Below, piece after piece: positions 44,508-53,857 of a DNA stretch of 64,000 bases. This DNA comes from an uncultured Dorea sp. (GTDB taxonomy: Bacteria > Bacillota > Clostridia > Lachnospirales > Lachnospiraceae): positions 53,142 through 117,141 of the forward strand of contig CAJULU010000001.1 in assembly GCA_910587575.1 (NCBI GenBank). Direction: 5' to 3'. The notes below the pieces were generated by a model. The model saw only the letters and a program-made list of their open reading frames with translations, searched no databases and had not been told where the DNA came from. Every line of letters begins with the position of its first letter. The first letter of the stretch is position 1. A program made the translations under genes and the position numbers.

Positions 44508-45629
44508 ATGGAAAAATCAACCGTATATTTTACAGATTTCCGGTGCCCGGTGGGAACCAGCCAGATTGACAAATTAAAAAAGCTCTGTATTGCCGCCGGT
44601 ATGAAGGACATTGATATGGAGGGGAAATTCGTAGCAATCAAGATGCATTTTGGAGAACTGGGCAACCTGGCGTTTCTCAGACCCAATTATGCGAAGGCCG
44701 TAGCAGACCTGTGTAAAGAGCAGAAGGGACTGCCTTTTCTGACAGACTGCAATACCCTCTATCCCGGAAGCAGAAAGAATGCCCTTGAGCATCTGGACTG
44801 TGCCAATCTGAATGGTTTTAACACAGTGACGACCGGATGTCAGATTATTATCGGTGACGGCCTCAGGGGAACCGATGAGGTGGAAGTGCCGGTGGTAAAC
44901 GGGGAATACTGTGAGACCGCTCTGATTGGACGGGCTGTTATGGATGCGGATGTTTTCATCAGTCTGAACCACTTTAAAGGACATGAGGCAACTGGTTTCG
45001 GCGGCGCAATCAAGAACATCGGCATGGGCTGCGGCAGCCGGGCCGGAAAGATGAAACAGCATGCCAGCGGAAAGCCGGCCATCAACGAAGAACTGTGCCG
45101 TGGCTGCCGCCGCTGTGCGAAGGAATGCGGAAGCGATGCGATTACATATGTGGATAAGAAGGCTGTGATTGATTATGACAAATGTAAAGGCTGCGGCCGC
45201 TGTATCGGCGCCTGTACCTTTGATGCGGTTTATAATCCCAACAGCAGCGCCAATGAACTGCTGGACCGCAAGATGGCGGAATATGCACAGGCAGTCTGCC
45301 ATGGCCGTCCCTGTTTCCACATTTCACTGGTGCAGGATATCAGCCCGAACTGTGACTGCCATGGAGAGAACGATGCTCCGATTCTGCCGGATATCGGAAT
45401 GTTTGCAAGCTTCGATCCGGTTGCGTTGGATCAGGCCTGCGCAGATGCCTGTCTGCATGCGAAACCGATTGAAGACAGCCAGCTTGGAGAGCATCTGGCA
45501 GAAGCCGGGTGGCACTGCCATCACGACCACTTTAAAGATTCTAATCCCAATATCGAGTGGAAGGCAACTCTTGACCAGGCCGAAAAGATTGGTCTTGGAA
45601 CCAGACAGTATGAACTGAAGAAGATCTGA
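44508..45629 (+). CDS. DUF362 protein with two 4Fe-4S ferredoxin motifs
   Basis: 373 residues. A DUF362 domain is split around an inserted ferredoxin-like region with two cysteine motifs, ELCRGCRRCAKECGSDAI and DYDKCKGCGRCIGACTFDAV, each of the CxxCxxCxxxC form. The DUF362 parts include KMHFGELGNLAFLRP and GFGGAIKNIGMGCGSRAGKM. Such proteins are probable electron carriers or oxidoreductases whose partners are unknown. AGGAGG precedes the ATG. As the last gene of the sugar-acid operon it could link keto-acid oxidation to ferredoxin pools, which is inference. A terminator follows. Confidence 0.88.
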   Translation: MEKSTVYFTDFRCPVGTSQIDKLKKLCIAAGMKDIDMEGKFVAIKMHFGELGNLAFLRPNYAKAVADLCKEQKGLPFLTDCNTLYPGSRKNALEHLDCANLNGFNTVTTGCQIIIGDGLRGTDEVEVPVVNGEYCETALIGRAVMDADVFISLNHFKGHEATGFGGAIKNIGMGCGSRAGKMKQHASGKPAINEELCRGCRRCAKECGSDAITYVDKKAVIDYDKCKGCGRCIGACTFDAVYNPNSSANELLDRKMAEYAQAVCHGRPCFHISLVQDISPNCDCHGENDAPILPDIGMFASFDPVALDQACADACLHAKPIEDSQLGEHLAEAGWHCHHDHFKDSNPNIEWKATLDQAEKIGLGTRQYELKKI

Positions 45630-45641
45630 AAAAAGTAAAAT

Positions 45642-45680
45642 AAAATCCCCCCTGGAAGACCGATTACCAGGGGGAATTTT
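45642..45680 (+). terminator. Terminator of the sugar-acid operon
   Basis: The stem AAAATCCCCCCTGG with CCAGGGGGAATTTT has one mismatch and an 11-base loop; the 3' arm ends in TTTT. It could work in both directions. TAGTATTCGGGTTTAGCCGG directly after it faintly resembles the end of the 36257 hairpin element. Confidence 0.8.
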
Positions 45681-45797
45681 AGTATTCGGGTTTAGCCGGA
45701 ATCTATGCTATGGAATGATTGTAACAGCATGTATAATATGATAGAATAAGCAAAAGCAAGGAGCAAATCCACCCAGAAACGGAGAGGAGTGGTATCA

Positions 45798-47387
45798 GTG
45801 GCAAGAGTCTTCAATGTGACAGGGCCATGTATCCCTGCCAGACACTATATGGCAGATACAACCGAACGAGTGAAAGAAATACGGAAAATGGTGGACAATG
45901 GATCTTATTTTGCCATAAACCGTGCCAGACAGTATGGGAAGACGACGACACTCGCAGCGCTGGCAAGAGAACTTAGGGCGGCATACCTGGTGGTAAGCCT
46001 TGATTTCCAAGACATAGGAAGTGCGGCATTTCAGAATGAAAATACGTTTTCACTTGCATTTATGCAGATACTGTTATGGGAACTGCAGCGCTTTCATGGT
46101 GCAGAGAAAGAGGATATCGAAGAACAGGAAGAAAAAATAGAGGAGATTCTGAGGGAACAGGATGAGAAGTTCGGCCTTATGGCATTATTCCGACAACTTC
46201 ACACAATCTGTGAGTCCAGCAGCAAGCCGGTAGTTCTGATGATTGATGAAGTGGACAGCGCCTCAGACAATCAAGTGTTTCTTGACTTTCTAGGACAGAT
46301 ACGCAGTTCCTATCTGAAGCGGGAGACAAAAGGAATTGCTGCATTTCAATCGGTGATTCTGGCAGGAGTATACGATATCAGAAATCTGAAAAGAAAGATC
46401 CGTCCTAGGGAAGAGCACAAAATGAACAGTCCCTGGAATATTGCCGCAGATTTTAATGTAGATATGAGTCTGTCCAAAGAAGGGGTAGCCGGGATGTTAA
46501 AAGAATATGAAGCAGATCATAATACCGGAATGGATATAGAAAAAATAACCGGCTTAATTTATGATTATACATCTGGGTATCCGTATCTGGTATCCCGTCT
46601 GTGTAAACGGATGGATGAAGCAATGGAATCTGAAACTGCATGGACGAAAGAAGGAGTGCTGGAAGCGGTGCGTTTACTGCTTATGGAACCCAACACACTG
46701 TTTGAATCAATGATCGGAAAACTGACTGAGTATGAAGAACTTGGGAAAATGCTTGGAGAACTGTTGTTTTCGGGAAAAACAATCACCTATCATCCAATGA
46801 ATCCGGCAATTGGCCTTGCACTCATGTTTGGGTTTGTCAAAAACCAGGAGGGAAAAGTGATACCTGCAAACCGTATCTTTGACACACTTCTGTATAACCA
46901 CTTTCTGTCCCTGGATGAGATGCGGACTTCTGATATATATAAAGCTTCCCTTTATGAAAAAGAAGGGTTTATCAAAGACGGACACCTGGACATGTACTGT
47001 ATACTGGAAAAGTTCGTGCGGCATTTCCACGAACTTTAAGGCAACTGCAGGGAAGCTTTCTTAGAGGAAGAGGGACGGCGGTATTTTCTGCTGTATTTAC
47101 GTCCGATTATCAATGGAACTGGAAATTACTATGTCGAAGCCCGTACCCGGAGTCTGGGAAGAACAGACATTATCGTAAACTATGGCGGGGAACAGTTTGT
47201 GATAGAGACGAAAATATGGCGGGGAAATGAATATCATCTGCGAGGCGAGCAGCAGCTTTTACATTATCTGGAGGATTATGGACTGGATATGGGATATATG
47301 CTCAGCTTCAATTTTAACCGGAATAAACAGATTGGCGTCCATGAAATCAGGATAGATGGCAGGAAACTGATTGAGGCGGTTGTATGA
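45798..47387 (+). pseudogene. AAA-ATPase/PD-(D/E)XK gene interrupted by a stop codon
   Basis: From GTG 45798 (GGAGAGGAG eight bases upstream) an ATPase of 413 residues is encoded, with P-loop RARQYGKTTT and Walker B VVLMIDEVDS. It ends at TAA 47037-47039. The same frame then stays open to 47387 and encodes a PD-(D/E)XK-type domain: EEEGRRYFLLYLRPIING, GRTDIIVNYGGEQFVIETK with the Asp and ExK, and a normal family C-terminus ending EIRIDGRKLIEAVV. Intact relatives are single proteins, and the stop replaces a residue in the junction (FHEL-stop-GNCREAF). One base change therefore separated the ATPase from its nuclease. The ATPase part may still be made. The gene differs from the one at 36415 and has a shorter form. 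Confidence 0.85.
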
Positions 47388-47429
47388 ATGCGGTTAAAGA
47401 AGTACATGGAAAACAGGAGGGAAATGTGT

Positions 47430-50400
47430 GTGTCAAGAGTAAAGAAACGCTGGGAGGATGAACGGCTTCTGCAGATCGCAAGAAGGATACCTCATACCGA
47501 TTTTAAGAGAAAGGCAGAGGAAGACTGCCGGATCTCCCTGAATGGAGACTGGCAGTTCCTCTATATCAAGGCGCCGGAATACTCTCCGGAAGGTTTTTCA
47601 GAACTGGATTTTCCGGATGCGCAGTGGGATACCCTTGAAGTACCCTCCTGCTGGGAGATGAAGGGGTACACGAAGATGCATTATACAGATGTATGGTATC
47701 TGTTTCCCATCAATCCCCCCTTTGTGCCATCCGAGAACCCAACCGGGATTTACCGGAGAACAGTCTTGATTCCGGAAACATGGGACGGGAAGAAGAAAAT
47801 CTTAAGATTTGAAGGCGCAGGCAGCGCTTACGATGTCTGGGTGAACGGACATCATGCCGGTTACAGCAAGGGAAGCCGGCTTTCGGCGGAATTTGACATT
47901 ACAGATTTTGTATGTCCCGGAAAGAACCAGGTGACGGTCAGAGTGTACCGGTGGTCTGACGGGAGTTACCTGGAGTGTCAGGATATGTGGTGGTACAGCG
48001 GAATTTACCGGGACGTGGTTCTGATTGCCATACCAAAAGCCGGAATTCTGGATTATGTAGTGGAGGCAGGACTTGACGACAGATGTGAGACGGGAATTCT
48101 GCTGCAGGAGATTACTGCGGCCAGAGAAGCAGACCGGGCAGAGTGGACGCTGGAATCAGCGGACGGGAGGAAGATTGCCGCAGGCACCGAAAAGCTTGAC
48201 AAAGGATATGCCAGGATACGGACCGAGGTAGGTACAGTCAGTCCCTGGAGCGCTGAGATTCCGTCCCTGTACAGAGTCTCCCTGAAACTATACGGAAAAG
48301 AGGGGCTGGCAGATCTGATGGATGAGGCAGAAGTTACCACTGGATTCCGAAGAGTAGAAGTCCGGGGATCCAATTTTCTTGTGAATGGCGTGCCGGTTCT
48401 GCTCAATGGTGTCAATATGCATGATTTCAGCCCGTCCGGCGGCCCGGTTGTGCGCCGGGATACGGTGGAAGAACATCTGCGGATGATGAAGCGTTACAAC
48501 ATCAATGCCATCCGATGTGCGCACTATCCGAAGATGCCGTACTTTTATGACCTGTGCGACAAGTACGGTTTTTATGTGATTGATGAAGCAGATCTGGAAA
48601 CGCACGGGTTTGAATGGATAGAGAGATACGAATGGCTGAACAATGAGGAAAGCTTCCGGGAAGCATACATTGACAGGGCGGTACGAATGGTGAAGGAGCA
48701 CCGGAACCACCCCTCTGTTCTGATGTGGTCCCTTGGAAATGAATCTTCTGTGGGAAAGAATTTTGATGCGGCGGCGCAGGCGGTAAGGGAACTGGACGTT
48801 TCCCGTCTGATTCACTATGAGGGAGATTCTGCGGCAGATATTACGGACGTGTATTCCACGATGTATACCAGGCTTGAGGGGCTTTCGCAGATCGGGGAGG
48901 GGAACGACGGCCACGGAAAGCCGCACATTCTCTGCGAGTACGGTCATGCCATGGGAAACGGGCCTGGAAATCTGGAAGAGTATCAGAGGCTGTTCCGGAA
49001 GTACGGCAGGCTCCAGGGCGGCCTCATCTGGGAATGGTATGACCATGGGATTGAGAAGAAAGACGAAAAAGGCGGGACAACCTGGTGGTATGGCGGCGAT
49101 TTCGGGGATGAGCCGAACAACTCTAATTTCTGCATGGACGGTCTGCTGCGTCCGGACGGAACTGCGTCCACAGGGCTTCTGCATTACAAGCAGGTGATTG
49201 CACCTGTGAGAGCCCAGGCAGTTGATTTGCAGAAGGGAATCATAAAGGTAAAGAATCTGTTTGATTTCAAAGATCTGAGCAACATAGCGCTTCACTATCA
49301 GATTGTACATGATAAGACGGTGGACGCTTCGGGGCAGATGGAACATCTCTGTGCCCGTGCCGGAGAAGAGACACGGGTCCGGATTCCGTCTGCGCTGGAA
49401 ACACAGGAGCCGGGAAAGGATTATTATCTGAACCTGTCTTTTGTATATAAAACGGCGACGGATTATGCGCCTGCAGGAGCAGAGATCGGTACGGAACAGT
49501 TTCTGCTGGCTGCAGGAGCAGAGACTGGAAAGGAACAGTTTCTGCCGGCAGCAGGAGCAGAGATTGGTACAAAACAGTTTCTGCCGGCGGCAGGAAGCCG
49601 GGAAAACGGGATGGGAATTCTGGAAAATGGGGTGCGGACAGATGAGCAGAAAGCTCCTTTGGTGAAGGAAACGGCAGCCCGCATGGAGATTTGCGGGGAA
49701 GGATTTCAGGTCGTCTTTGATAAAGTCACAGGACAGCTTATGGAATACCGGGTACAGGGGAAGAGGCTCATTACGGCAGGACCGGCAATGAATCTGTGGC
49801 GTGCGCCCATTGACAATGATATGTATAAGGTAAGGGACTGGAAGGAAAAATATTTCCTGCATCGGCAGCAGGAACAACTGGAGGAATTTCTGACTGAAAA
49901 GGAAGGGGATGATATACTGGTACGGATCTGTACGCATTTCTCCACCCTTAGTATGGCATTCGGGTTTAAGGTCTGTTATTCCTGGCGTATCAGAAAGGAC
50001 GGGGAACTGGCACTGTCCCTGGATATGAAAGGTTTCCGGTACAGCGGATTTGTGCCGGAATTTATCCCCCGTATCGGAATCGAACTGCGGCTTCCGGAAG
50101 AGATGAAGAATATTACATGGTATGGCCTGGGGCCGGAAGAGAATTACTGTGACATGAAGTCCGCCGCCCGGATGGGGATTTACCAGAGAACCGTGGAGGA
50201 GATGCATGTTGAATATGCGAAGCCCCAGGAGAACGGGCACCGGGAGGAGGTACGCTGGCTTCTGGCAGGAGACGGCCGGGAGGGTCTTCTGATCTGTTCG
50301 GAAAAGGGAATCGGAATAGACGTACATGACTATACCATCCAGGACCTGGAACGTGCCCGTCATGTGGGCGAGATCAGCCGGTGCGGTGAAACGGTCATCC

Positions 50401-50549
50401 ATCTGGATGCGAAACATTCCGGCGTTGGAAGTAATTCCTGCGGCGAGGAACAGACCTATGCAAATAAAACGAAACTGAATGATTATTCTATGAGGCTGTT
50501 ATTCAGAGGTGTAAGGAAGCTGTCAGTGTCCGCTGATATGGAGGTATGA
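47430..50549 (+). CDS. GH2 beta-galactosidase (LacZ-like)
   Basis: About 1039 residues from GTG 47430, nine bases after AGGAGG; ATG 47388 and ATG 47424 are alternatives. Order: a sugar-binding jelly roll (SLNGDWQFLY, VPSCWEMKGY, GIYRRTV, WVNGHHAGYSKGSR), immunoglobulin-like domains, the catalytic barrel with acid/base Glu438 (WSLGNESS) and nucleophile Glu503 (ILCEYGHAMGNGPG), then the C-terminal beta-sandwich (small chain) domain with WRAPIDNDMY. There is no signal peptide, so it acts inside on imported beta-galactosides. It contains a triplicated 13-residue repeat between the barrel and the last domain. It begins right after the broken nuclease domain and overlaps the Fic gene by 4 bases. 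Confidence 0.9.
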   Translation: MSRVKKRWEDERLLQIARRIPHTDFKRKAEEDCRISLNGDWQFLYIKAPEYSPEGFSELDFPDAQWDTLEVPSCWEMKGYTKMHYTDVWYLFPINPPFVPSENPTGIYRRTVLIPETWDGKKKILRFEGAGSAYDVWVNGHHAGYSKGSRLSAEFDITDFVCPGKNQVTVRVYRWSDGSYLECQDMWWYSGIYRDVVLIAIPKAGILDYVVEAGLDDRCETGILLQEITAAREADRAEWTLESADGRKIAAGTEKLDKGYARIRTEVGTVSPWSAEIPSLYRVSLKLYGKEGLADLMDEAEVTTGFRRVEVRGSNFLVNGVPVLLNGVNMHDFSPSGGPVVRRDTVEEHLRMMKRYNINAIRCAHYPKMPYFYDLCDKYGFYVIDEADLETHGFEWIERYEWLNNEESFREAYIDRAVRMVKEHRNHPSVLMWSLGNESSVGKNFDAAAQAVRELDVSRLIHYEGDSAADITDVYSTMYTRLEGLSQIGEGNDGHGKPHILCEYGHAMGNGPGNLEEYQRLFRKYGRLQGGLIWEWYDHGIEKKDEKGGTTWWYGGDFGDEPNNSNFCMDGLLRPDGTASTGLLHYKQVIAPVRAQAVDLQKGIIKVKNLFDFKDLSNIALHYQIVHDKTVDASGQMEHLCARAGEETRVRIPSALETQEPGKDYYLNLSFVYKTATDYAPAGAEIGTEQFLLAAGAETGKEQFLPAAGAEIGTKQFLPAAGSRENGMGILENGVRTDEQKAPLVKETAARMEICGEGFQVVFDKVTGQLMEYRVQGKRLITAGPAMNLWRAPIDNDMYKVRDWKEKYFLHRQQEQLEEFLTEKEGDDILVRICTHFSTLSMAFGFKVCYSWRIRKDGELALSLDMKGFRYSGFVPEFIPRIGIELRLPEEMKNITWYGLGPEENYCDMKSAARMGIYQRTVEEMHVEYAKPQENGHREEVRWLLAGDGREGLLICSEKGIGIDVHDYTIQDLERARHVGEISRCGETVIHLDAKHSGVGSNSCGEEQTYANKTKLNDYSMRLLFRGVRKLSVSADMEV
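49473..49589 (+). repeat. Three tandem 39-bp repeats within the beta-galactosidase gene
   Basis: Three 13-codon units encode AGAEIGTEQFLLA, AGAETGKEQFLPA and AGAEIGTKQFLPA in frame. They lie in the linker between the catalytic barrel and the C-terminal sandwich, where length change is likely tolerated. The units differ by a few bases, so the expansion is not brand new. Confidence 0.95.
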
Positions 50550-51283
50550 TGCAGATGAAAGACAGGATGTTACTGGATGTTTTACGGGACGAAAAAGCAA
50601 GGAAGTATTCCGGCGGTATTTATCATAAGACACAGATAGACTTGACCTATAATTCCAATCATATAGAGGGAAGCCGTCTCACGCATGACCAGACGCGGTA
50701 TATTTTTGAAACAAATACGGTTGGTACAGAAGGGGAAATGCTGGATGTAGACGATATTATCGAGACAGCAAATCATTTCCGCTGCGTTGATCTGGTGATT
50801 GATCGTGCCAGGGATGAACTGACGGAAGGCTTGATTAAAGAATTGCATCGGATATTGAAAACGGGAACCAGTGATTCAAGAGCAGAATGGTTTGCTGTGG
50901 GAGAATATAAGAAGCTTCCTAATGAAGTCGGAGGTATGGCTACAGCACTGCCGGGGAATGTATCCGGGCAGATGGAAGCCCTGTTGGAAGGATATCACGC
51001 AAGAGGGAATCAGACGTTTGAGGATTTGCTGGAATTTCATGTAAAGTTCGAACGATTACACCCTTTTCAGGACGGGAACGGCCGTGTAGGAAGGCTGATT
51101 CTGTTTAAAGAATGTCTGAAACATTGTATTGTCCCTTTTATTATTGAAGATCAATGGAAAATGTTCTATTACCGGGGATTGAAGGAATGGGATAAGGAGA
51201 GAGGATATCTGAGGGATACATGCCTGACGGCGCAGGATCAGTACAAGTCGTATCTGGACTATTTCCGCATTGAATATAAATAA
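50546..51283 (+). CDS. Fic-family protein with N-terminal inhibitory motif
   Basis: 245 residues. The catalytic Fic motif is HPFQDGNGRVGR, matching HxFx(D/E)GNGRxxR with His and the nucleotide-binding Gly-Asn-Gly. Near the N-terminus, NSNHIEGSRLT matches the inhibitory helix motif (S/T)xxxE(G/N), whose Glu blocks ATP binding in class II Fic enzymes. It should transfer AMP or another nucleotide moiety to a target protein and be self-inhibited. GGAGG lies just before three closely spaced ATGs (50546, 50549, 50555), so the exact start is uncertain. It overlaps the beta-galactosidase stop by 4 bases. Confidence 0.92.
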   Translation: MMQMKDRMLLDVLRDEKARKYSGGIYHKTQIDLTYNSNHIEGSRLTHDQTRYIFETNTVGTEGEMLDVDDIIETANHFRCVDLVIDRARDELTEGLIKELHRILKTGTSDSRAEWFAVGEYKKLPNEVGGMATALPGNVSGQMEALLEGYHARGNQTFEDLLEFHVKFERLHPFQDGNGRVGRLILFKECLKHCIVPFIIEDQWKMFYYRGLKEWDKERGYLRDTCLTAQDQYKSYLDYFRIEYK

Positions 51284-51297
51284 AGTAAAATTGTGTA

Positions 51298-51343
51298 CCG
51301 GATTTGTGCAAACATATCCGGATTTATGCAAACACAAATCCGC
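51298..51343 (+). promoter_or_regulatory. Direct-repeat operator before the GH120 gene
   Basis: CCGGATTTGTGCAAACA (51298-51314) and CCGGATTTATGCAAACA (51318-51334) are spaced by exactly 20 bases, two helical turns. CACAAATCC then makes an inverted repeat with GGATTTGTG of the first copy. GATAAAATAC follows as a possible -10. The layout suits an AraC- or LacI-type regulator. Confidence 0.65.
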
Positions 51344-51390
51344 CGGACAGGATAAAATACAGATAAATACAGATCTTGGAGGTACACAAT

Positions 51391-53394
51391 ATGAAAATTT
51401 ATGTCAATGCCGATGCCCCCAGACAGGGAAACGGCAGGAAAGAGACACCATTTAAACACATTAACGATGCAGCAAAGGCCGCAATGCCCGGAGACGAGGT
51501 CATTGTCGCACCGGGAATCTACCGGGAATCCGTTGATCCTGTACATGCAGGCACGGAAGAAGCCAGGATTACCTACCGGAGTGCAGAGCCTTTGGGCGCC
51601 GTGATTACAGGGGCAGAGCCGGCAGCAGACTGGAAACCGTACCAGGACAATGTGTGGGTATACCGTGTAGACAACGGCGTGTTCGGAAACTATAATCCAT
51701 ATACCACATTCGTTGGCGGCGACTGGTATTTTGCTCCTGTAGTAAGGCATACGGGAGCCGTTTATCTCAATGACCGTCAGCTTTATGAGACAGAGACCCT
51801 GGAAGAGTGTATCAAGGGCGAAGTATACGAACCGTCATGGGAGCACGAGTGGTCTGTATACAAGTGGTATACCGAGCAGGACGGCAATGAGACGGTGATT
51901 TATGCCAATTTCCAGGGGAAGAATCCCAATGAGGAGAAGGTGGAGATCAATGTCAGAAGAAACTGTTTCATGCCGTCAAAGACGGGAGTGGGATACATCA
52001 CCTTCAGCGGGTTTACGGTCAATAAAGCCGCTACCACATGGGCGCCCCCGGCCGCTTACCAGGATGGTATGATCGGCCCCCACTGGTCAAAGGGATGGAT
52101 CATTGAAGACTGCGACATCAGCAACAGCAAATGCAGCGGAATCTCTCTTGGAAAGTACTATGACGAAGAGAATGACCATTATTTCACAGTAAAGAAAGTA
52201 AAAAGCCCCACACAGATGGAGCGTGACGCTGTCTGCCGCGGCCAGTACCACGGATGGATGAAGGAGACGGTAGGAAGCCATATTGTCAGACGCTGTCATA
52301 TTCATCACTGTGAGCAGACCGGGATCGTAGGGCGTATGGGATGCGTATTCAGTCTGATTGAAGATAACCATATCCATCATATTAACAATATGCAGCAGTT
52401 AGGCGGAGCAGAGATTTCGGGAATCAAGCTTCACGCAGCCATTGACGTGGTGATGCGCCGCAATCACATCCATCACTCTACCATGGGAATCTGGACAGAC
52501 TGGGAGGCACAGGGAACAAGGATTTCCCAGAATCTGCTTCATGATAACCATTCACCGGCAGGAACGCCCATGGCAGAAGGCGCAATGTGCAGCCAGGATA
52601 TTTTCGTGGAAGTAAGCCATGGGCCTACATTGATTGATAATAATATCATGCTTTCAAGAGCGGCAGTCCGCATTGCAACCGAAGGTGTGGCATGCGTGCA
52701 TAACTTAATGCTTGGATCTTTTACGGCGGTAGGAAGAGGAACAGACCATTCAGAAGAGATTGAGGCAGGAAAACAGCCTCGTTACACTCCTTACCATATC
52801 CGTCACCGTACGGAAGTGGCAGGTTTCAGCACGATTCTGCATGGAGACGACCGTATTTACAACAATATCTTTATCCAGAATTATGAGCCAATAGAAGATG
52901 CCGGTAAAGCAAAAGAGTTTGGGTTTGATAACCAGGTTGTGGGAACGGAGATTTTCGATGAATATCCTACTTATGATGAGTGGATTGCCAACTTCGAACT
53001 GGATAAACCGGCAGATATGTTTAAATTAATGGAGTACCATTTCGGACATCTGCCGGTATGGATCAATGGAAATGCGTACTTTAACGGTGCGAAGGCATTT
53101 CAGAAGGAAGCTTCTAAGCTGGTAGATGAGAAGAACCGTGTGACGGTGGAACTAAAAGAACAGAACGGAGAATATTTCTTAGAGACCAATGTTTATGATT
53201 ACCTGGATGGATTCAAGGACGGTATCATCAACAGTGATATCCTGGGATATGCTTTTGAGCCGGAGCAGAGATTCGAGAATCCGGATGGGACAGAGATTGC
53301 GTTTACGGAAGATTATCTGGGAGAACACCGCAGTGTATCTACGGTTCCAGGGCCGTTTGCATCTAGAGAGGCAGCTATGAAGAGACTCTGGTAA
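51391..53394 (+). CDS. GH120 beta-xylosidase
   Basis: 667 residues from the ATG with GGAGG upstream (51379-51383). The whole chain is a right-handed beta-helix beginning KIYVNADAPRQGNGRKETPFKHI. It contains the GH120 signatures known from XylC of Thermoanaerobacterium: VEINVRRNCF, WAPPAAYQDGMIGPHWSKGWIIEDC, LHAAIDVVMRRNHIHH, GIWTDWEAQGTR with nucleophile Asp370, and DIFVEVSHGP with acid/base Glu407. There is no signal peptide, so it acts on imported xylo-oligosaccharides. A short extra loop (SPAGTPMAEGAMCSQ) precedes the acid/base strand. It is controlled from its own repeat-containing promoter and followed by a terminator. Confidence 0.9.
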   Translation: MKIYVNADAPRQGNGRKETPFKHINDAAKAAMPGDEVIVAPGIYRESVDPVHAGTEEARITYRSAEPLGAVITGAEPAADWKPYQDNVWVYRVDNGVFGNYNPYTTFVGGDWYFAPVVRHTGAVYLNDRQLYETETLEECIKGEVYEPSWEHEWSVYKWYTEQDGNETVIYANFQGKNPNEEKVEINVRRNCFMPSKTGVGYITFSGFTVNKAATTWAPPAAYQDGMIGPHWSKGWIIEDCDISNSKCSGISLGKYYDEENDHYFTVKKVKSPTQMERDAVCRGQYHGWMKETVGSHIVRRCHIHHCEQTGIVGRMGCVFSLIEDNHIHHINNMQQLGGAEISGIKLHAAIDVVMRRNHIHHSTMGIWTDWEAQGTRISQNLLHDNHSPAGTPMAEGAMCSQDIFVEVSHGPTLIDNNIMLSRAAVRIATEGVACVHNLMLGSFTAVGRGTDHSEEIEAGKQPRYTPYHIRHRTEVAGFSTILHGDDRIYNNIFIQNYEPIEDAGKAKEFGFDNQVVGTEIFDEYPTYDEWIANFELDKPADMFKLMEYHFGHLPVWINGNAYFNGAKAFQKEASKLVDEKNRVTVELKEQNGEYFLETNVYDYLDGFKDGIINSDILGYAFEPEQRFENPDGTEIAFTEDYLGEHRSVSTVPGPFASREAAMKRLW

Positions 53395-53418
53395 TAGAAA
53401 ATCATTTTATAGACGGGT

Positions 53419-53455
53419 AAGGACTTCTTGTGAGAAAATTGCAGAAGTCCTTTTT
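53419..53455 (+). terminator. Terminator after the GH120 gene
   Basis: A perfect 10-bp stem (AAGGACTTCT with AGAAGTCCTT) with a 14-base loop, followed by TTT. Confidence 0.88.
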
Positions 53456-53539
53456 GCATTATTATTTATCGTTATATTTTACATATATTGATATTTCTTT
53501 TAGAAACGCAATAAATAGAAATGAAGGGAGGACTTCAGT

Positions 53540-53831
53540 ATGGAGTTAACAGCGAATTTTTTATCAAGACTTGTTCCGATTACTCGGTTTAATCGTGGTC
53601 AGGCTTCAAAGATTTTTGATCGGCTTCGCTCTGAACCGAAATTGGTTGTTAAAAAAAAATCAGCCATCTCCAGTGATTCTTTCTCCTGACGAATACACAC
53701 GTTTAGCTGAAACTGAAGAAAACTATATTCTGCTTCTCGAAGCAACGAAAAGGCTTACTGCGAATGAGGGAAAATCCGCTATTCCTGCAGAAGATATAAT
53801 GAATTATTTTGGTATTACAGAGGCAGAATGA
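53540..53831 (+). pseudogene. Phd/YefM-type antitoxin with a frameshift at an A9 run
   Basis: From ATG 53540 (GGGAGG upstream) the frame reads MELTANFLSRLVPITRFNRGQ, then RLRSEPKLVVKK, and stops soon after a run of nine A's (53651-53659). In the next frame the family pattern continues: QPSPVILSPDEYTRLAETEE, then LLLEATKRLTANEG and a normal C-terminus at 53831. Removing one A restores a single 96-residue Phd-like protein, with the DNA-binding N-terminus and the toxin-binding tail. Polymerase slippage on the A-run might still give some full-length protein. Confidence 0.82.
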
Positions 53832-53857
53832 AAGGAGGCGGAGGATTTGGAAATCGA

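Noticed and set aside
48288..50417. A 709-codon open frame on the minus strand across the beta-galactosidase gene
   Set aside because: It is antisense to a GH2 gene with complete catalytic motifs, shows no recognisable domain, and has a His/Pro/Arg/Leu-rich composition typical of shadow frames.
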